Part shown: one piece after another, positions 6,590-9,697 of the stretch
Numbering within the stretch: position 1 is the stretch's first letter
Layout: each line of letters starts with the position of its first letter
Source: Modestobacter sp.
Lineage (GTDB): Bacteria > Actinomycetota > Actinomycetes > Mycobacteriales > Geodermatophilaceae
Length of the DNA stretch: 9,697 bases
Direction: 5' to 3'
Assembly: GCA_025963425.1 (NCBI GenBank)
Contig: JAOPUQ010000035.1
Coordinates: 1-9,697 of the forward strand
Made by a program: the position numbers and the translations under genes
The notes under the pieces: generated by a model
What the model was told of the DNA's origin: nothing
The model's database searches: none
What the model saw: only the letters and a program-made list of their open reading frames with translations

Positions 6590-8239
6590 TCAGCCGGGGC
6601 GGGGCGTCGCCTTCGGCCGGCGGACGACGAACGGCCCGATCGCCAGCAGGTCGACCGGGGCGGAGCCGAAGCACTCCAGGGCGTCCCGCGGATCGTCGAC
6701 CATCGGCCGCCCGGCGGTGTTCAGGCTGGTGTTGACCACGATCGGCAGCCCGGTGCGCCGTTCGAAGCACTCCAGCATGCGGGCGACCAGCGGCTCGTCG
6801 GCTCGGTCGACGGTCTGGATGCGCGCCGTCCCGTCGACGTGGGTGACGGTGGGGATCCGCTCGCGCCACTCCGGGGCGACGTCGTGCACGAAGAGCATGT
6901 ACGGCGAGGGGATGGGGCCGCGGCTGAAGATCTGCGGCGCCCGCTCGAGCAGCACCATCGGCGCCACCGGGCGGAACTGCTCCCGGCCCTTGACGTCGTT
7001 CATCCGCTCCAGGTTGGCCTCGTAGCCCGGGTGGGCCAGCAGGGAGCGGTGGCCCAGGGCGCGGGGGCCGTACTCGCTGCGGCCCTGGAACCAGGCGACG
7101 ATCCCGTTGGACGCCAGCATCTCGGCGACCGCGTCCGCGACGTCGCGGGGGCGTTCGTAGTCGATGGAGGCGGTGACCAGCATCGCCTCGATCTCCTCGT
7201 CCGACCAGCCGCGCCCGAGGTCGGCGCCGGGCATCGGCCGGGTGACGTCACCCAGCGCGCGGGCCACGTGCAGCGCCCCGCCCAGGGCCGTCCCGGCGTC
7301 CCCGGCGGCGGGCTGCACCCAGACCTCCTCGAACGGGCCCTCGGCCGCGATCCGGGTGTTGGCCACGCAATTCAGCGCCGTCCCGCCGGCCAGGGTGAGC
7401 ACCCGGTCGCCGGTACGGGCGTGCAGCCAGCGCACCAGGTCCAGCAGGACCTCCTCCAGCCGCTGCTGAACGCTGGCGGCGAGGTCGGCGTGGTCCTGGG
7501 TCCACTCGTCACCGGTGCCCAGCCGCGGCGCGAACTCGGAGAAGTCGATCTTCTCGGTGCGGAAACCGCCGTCCCCGGTGGCCCGGACCGCCTGGGCGAG
7601 GTCGCCGACGAACCGCGGCTTGCCGAAAGAGGCCATCGCCATGACCTTGAACTCGTCGGAGCTGCGCAGAAAGCCGAGGTGGTCGGTGAGGTCCTCGTAG
7701 AGCAGGCCGAGCGAGTGCGGCAGCGCCTGCCCGGCCAGCACCTCCAGCTGCCCGTCGACGTAGCGGCCGGCCAGGTGGCTGTGCGCCTCGCCGCGGCCGT
7801 CGAGCACCAGGACCGAGTTGCTCGGCTCGGGCGCCGCGAGCCCGGCGGAGGCGGCGTGCGCCACGTGGTGCTTGACGTAGCGGACCCTGTCCTCGGCCAG
7901 GCCCGGCAGAGCGTGCGCGAGGAAGGACGGCGCCTTCTCCGCGTACATCCTGCGCATGACGTCGCCGTCGTCGAACAGCCCGGACTGCTCCGGGGTGCCC
8001 ATCAGCGCCGGGTCGAAGGAGTAGGCAACGGCGTCCAGCTCGTCGGGGCTGATGCCGGCCTCGGCCAGGCACCAGGCGGCCGACAGCTCGGGCAGCTCCC
8101 AGGCGCTCCACGGCAGTGGGCGCTTGCCGTGCTTGCGCCGGCTGAACCGCTCCTCCTCCGCGGCCGCCACGACCTGGCCGTCGACGACCAGGGCCGCGGC
8201 CGGGTCGTGGTAAATGGCGTTGACGCCCAGGACCTTCAC
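6590..8239 (-). CDS. Carbamoyltransferase of the NodU/CmcH/TobZ family
   Basis: This 549-aa protein is a complete NodU/TobZ-type O-carbamoyltransferase. The family activates carbamoyl phosphate with ATP to carbamoyl-adenylate and passes the carbamoyl group to a hydroxyl of a small molecule. The Kae1-like N-terminal domain opens VLGVNAIYHDPAAALVVDG, with the His (H11) equivalent to TobZ His14. It has the metal ligands H124 and H128 (HHVAH), D147 in LDGRGE (23 residues after H124, as in TobZ), and D314 in QPAAGDAGTALGGAL. The GGTALNCVAN motif lies at 285-294. The C-terminal YrdC-like part has WFQGRSEYGPRALGHRSLLA (383-402), KGREQFRPVAP (417-427) and VVNTSLNTAG (501-510). GTG 8239 is chosen because the family starts at MKVLG and GAGGGGAG lies 8 nt upstream; GTG 8257 would place that site inside the gene. 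Acceptor unknown; no biosynthetic cluster is visible around it. Confidence 0.93.
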   Translation of the reverse strand: MKVLGVNAIYHDPAAALVVDGQVVAAAEEERFSRRKHGKRPLPWSAWELPELSAAWCLAEAGISPDELDAVAYSFDPALMGTPEQSGLFDDGDVMRRMYAEKAPSFLAHALPGLAEDRVRYVKHHVAHAASAGLAAPEPSNSVLVLDGRGEAHSHLAGRYVDGQLEVLAGQALPHSLGLLYEDLTDHLGFLRSSDEFKVMAMASFGKPRFVGDLAQAVRATGDGGFRTEKIDFSEFAPRLGTGDEWTQDHADLAASVQQRLEEVLLDLVRWLHARTGDRVLTLAGGTALNCVANTRIAAEGPFEEVWVQPAAGDAGTALGGALHVARALGDVTRPMPGADLGRGWSDEEIEAMLVTASIDYERPRDVADAVAEMLASNGIVAWFQGRSEYGPRALGHRSLLAHPGYEANLERMNDVKGREQFRPVAPMVLLERAPQIFSRGPIPSPYMLFVHDVAPEWRERIPTVTHVDGTARIQTVDRADEPLVARMLECFERRTGLPIVVNTSLNTAGRPMVDDPRDALECFGSAPVDLLAIGPFVVRRPKATPRPG

Positions 8240-8257
8240 GCGTCGCACTCCCCTCAC

Positions 8258-8275
8258 CCGGGCGAGGCCGCCCGG
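8258..8275 (-). other. Hairpin immediately before the carbamoyltransferase ribosome site
   Basis: CCGGGCG (8258-8264) pairs perfectly with CGCCCGG (8269-8275) around the 4-nt loop AGGC. It ends 2 nt before the GAGGGGAG ribosome site (8255-8248). It may be part of the recQ terminator region or a leader structure affecting translation of the carbamoyltransferase. The 91-nt gap also holds a short GGCCG-AA-CGGCC repeat at 8313-8324 just after the recQ stop. Confidence 0.35.
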
Positions 8276-8330
8276 TCAGGCTCGATGATCTCGGCTGCCG
8301 CGGAACGGCGCAGGCCGAACGGCCGGCCGG

Positions 8331-9697
8331 TCAGGCGTGGGCGCGCTCGCGGAGCAGGTCGTTCTCGGTCACCGCGGCCAGCGCGAGCGTCTTGTAACCG
8401 ACGGTCTCGAACAGGACGACGACGCGGTCGTCCTCGTTGCGCATGACGACCCCGGGGCCCCACTCGGCGTGCTCGACGGCGCTGTCGACCGGGAACGGCT
8501 GGTCCTCGGTCACGGTCGGCCGGCGTTCCTGCGCCGTGCCGGCCGAGCAGGTGTCGCAGTTGCCGCAGGGCTCGTCGAGCTCCTCCCCGAAGTAGCCCAG
8601 CAGGTACTGGCGGCGGCAGCCGGTGGTGTCGGCGTACCCGCGCATCATCTCCACCCGGCTCTCGTCCACCCGCTGGTGGTGCTCGGCCAGCTCGCGGGCC
8701 GCCGCGGCGGCCTCGCCGGGCGGTGGTGCGTCGGGGGCGGGGAGCGCGGTGCCCTGGTCGTCGAGCACCACGGCGCCGGCCTGCTCCAGCAGGTTCAGAT
8801 CGCGGGTGAGCGGCGTCGCCGCCCGGCCGGTCTCCTCGCGCAGGTCGTGCACGCCCACGCCGTCCAGCCCGGACTCCACGCCGCCGGTGACCAGGCCGGC
8901 GACCTGCTGCAGCTCCACCTCCGCGGGCGCTCCGGCGGCGAAGAAGCGACGCAGGCCCAGGTCCTCCTGCCGGTAGACGAGGACGGCGGTGGCCGGCTCG
9001 CCGTCGCGGCCGGCGCGGCCGATCTCCTGGTAGTAGCTGTCGATGGAGTCGGCGGGCTCGGCATGCACCACGAAGCGCACGTTCGGGTTGTCGATGCCCA
9101 TGCCGAAGGCGGTGGTGGCCACCACGACGTCCAGCTCACCGGCCATGAACGCCTGCTGGACCTCCTCGCGGTCACTCTTCTTCAGCCCTGCGTGGTAGGC
9201 CGCGGCCCGCAGGCCCCGGTCGGTGAGCCCCTCGGCGAGGTCCTCGGTGCCCTTGCGGGTGGCGCTGTAGACGATGCCGGTGCCCTGCTCGGTCATCGCG
9301 GTGGTCCGGTCCAGCACGGCGGTGCGCTTGGCGGTCGCGTCGGCGTGGTGCTCGACCTCCAGCCGGATCTCCGGCCGGTCGAAGCCGGCGACGACGACCG
9401 CCGGGTCGCGCATCTCCAGCCGCTCGACGATCTCGGCGCGCACCGGCGGCGCGGCGGTGGCGGTCAGCGCCAGCACCGGTGGGTGGCCCAGCTGCTCGAC
9501 GACGCCGCCGAGCCGCAGGTAGTCGGGGCGGAAGTCGTGGCCCCACGCGGAGACGCAGTGTGCTTCGTCCACGACGAACAGCGCGGGGCCGGCCTGGCGG
9601 AAGGCCGCGACCACCTCCGGCTTGGCCAGCTGCTCGGGGGCGAGGAAGCAGAAGCGGACCGTTCCGTCACCCAGTCCGTCCAGCACGGCCTGGTGCT
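8331..9697 (-). CDS. recQ: RecQ-family ATP-dependent DNA helicase, partial (N-terminus missing)
   Basis: The visible 454 residues are the C-terminal part of a superfamily 2 3'-5' DNA helicase of the RecQ family, acting in recombination and repair. The Walker A motif is beyond the right edge. Visible are DEAH within VVDEAHCVSAWGHDFRPDY (about 41-59), the RecQ aromatic-rich loop, ALTATA (about 76-81), YSATRKGTEDLAEGL, AAYHAGL, ATTAFGMGIDNPNVRFVVH and YYQEIGRAGRDG (about 222-232). A winged-helix-like segment follows (VGVHDLREETGRAATPLTRDLNLLEQAGAVVL), then a RecQ zinc-binding motif with C360, C377, C380 and C383. The last ~50 residues (SAVEHAEWGPGVVMRNEDDR..VVVLFETVGYKTL) resemble the Tudor-like tail of UvrD/PcrA, and no HRDC domain is present. 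The order winged helix before zinc cysteines differs from E. coli RecQ. It lies 91 nt upstream of the carbamoyltransferase on the same strand; functional linkage is doubtful. Confidence 0.9.
   Translation of the reverse strand, partial: HQAVLDGLGDGTVRFCFLAPEQLAKPEVVAAFRQAGPALFVVDEAHCVSAWGHDFRPDYLRLGGVVEQLGHPPVLALTATAAPPVRAEIVERLEMRDPAVVVAGFDRPEIRLEVEHHADATAKRTAVLDRTTAMTEQGTGIVYSATRKGTEDLAEGLTDRGLRAAAYHAGLKKSDREEVQQAFMAGELDVVVATTAFGMGIDNPNVRFVVHAEPADSIDSYYQEIGRAGRDGEPATAVLVYRQEDLGLRRFFAAGAPAEVELQQVAGLVTGGVESGLDGVGVHDLREETGRAATPLTRDLNLLEQAGAVVLDDQGTALPAPDAPPPGEAAAAARELAEHHQRVDESRVEMMRGYADTTGCRRQYLLGYFGEELDEPCGNCDTCSAGTAQERRPTVTEDQPFPVDSAVEHAEWGPGVVMRNEDDRVVVLFETVGYKTLALAAVTENDLLRERAHA

Noticed and set aside
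6569..8446. 625-codon open frame on the plus strand opposite the carbamoyltransferase
   Set aside because: Antisense shadow: the minus strand carries all carbamoyltransferase motifs in order, and the plus product has no recognisable domain.

Overview
The window is very GC-rich, with strong G/C preference at third codon positions and little intergenic space. Several genes look leaderless (a TANNNT hexamer 6-8 nt before the start codon). This points to a high-GC actinobacterium. The protein styles (DUF4383 membrane protein, LutA/LutB, a NodU-type carbamoyltransferase, and a 65-aa protein with an MEINKD start) fit a soil actinomycete, and Geodermatophilaceae or a relative is my guess from memory. 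I see no rRNA, tRNA, CRISPR array, insertion sequence or phage gene. Both ends are cut inside genes.

Layout. (1) Positions 1-2064, minus strand: four closely packed genes, read from high to low coordinate. They are an ArsR-family repressor, a VOC/glyoxalase-fold protein, LutA and LutB (LutB runs off the left edge). ArsR/VOC and LutA/LutB each overlap by the 4-nt ATGA junction, and VOC/LutA are 31 nt apart. (2) A second VOC-fold protein (2114-2485, plus) is divergent from arsR. The space between them holds two overlapping face-to-face promoters and a perfect 8+8 bp inverted repeat, probably the ArsR operator. (3) Plus strand, 2549-4612: a diverged aldehyde dehydrogenase with its catalytic residues intact, a 65-aa two-helix membrane protein and a 65-aa acidic protein. 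A bidirectional hairpin at 4632-4659 closes this block. (4) Minus strand, 4676-8239: an acyl-CoA dehydrogenase with a 16-bp perfect palindrome over its promoter, a DUF4383 four-helix membrane protein and a NodU/TobZ-type carbamoyltransferase. Strong hairpins separate these three, so they are probably separate transcription units. (5) Minus strand, 8331 to the right edge: the C-terminal two thirds or so of a RecQ-family helicase, with a Tudor-like tail in place of an HRDC domain.

How they may work together. LutA/LutB (L-lactate oxidation), the aldehyde dehydrogenase and the acyl-CoA dehydrogenase are all carbon-oxidation enzymes. The ArsR-VOC module could make the first block respond to a small molecule or reactive aldehyde, but that is inference. 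The carbamoyltransferase stands alone, with no visible antibiotic or Nod-factor biosynthetic partners. I do not see convincing evidence of a wholly new system. The points most worth following are the compact arsR/VOC divergent control region wired into lutAB, the RecQ variant with unusual C-terminal architecture, the palindrome at the acyl-CoA dehydrogenase promoter, and the orphan carbamoyltransferase.
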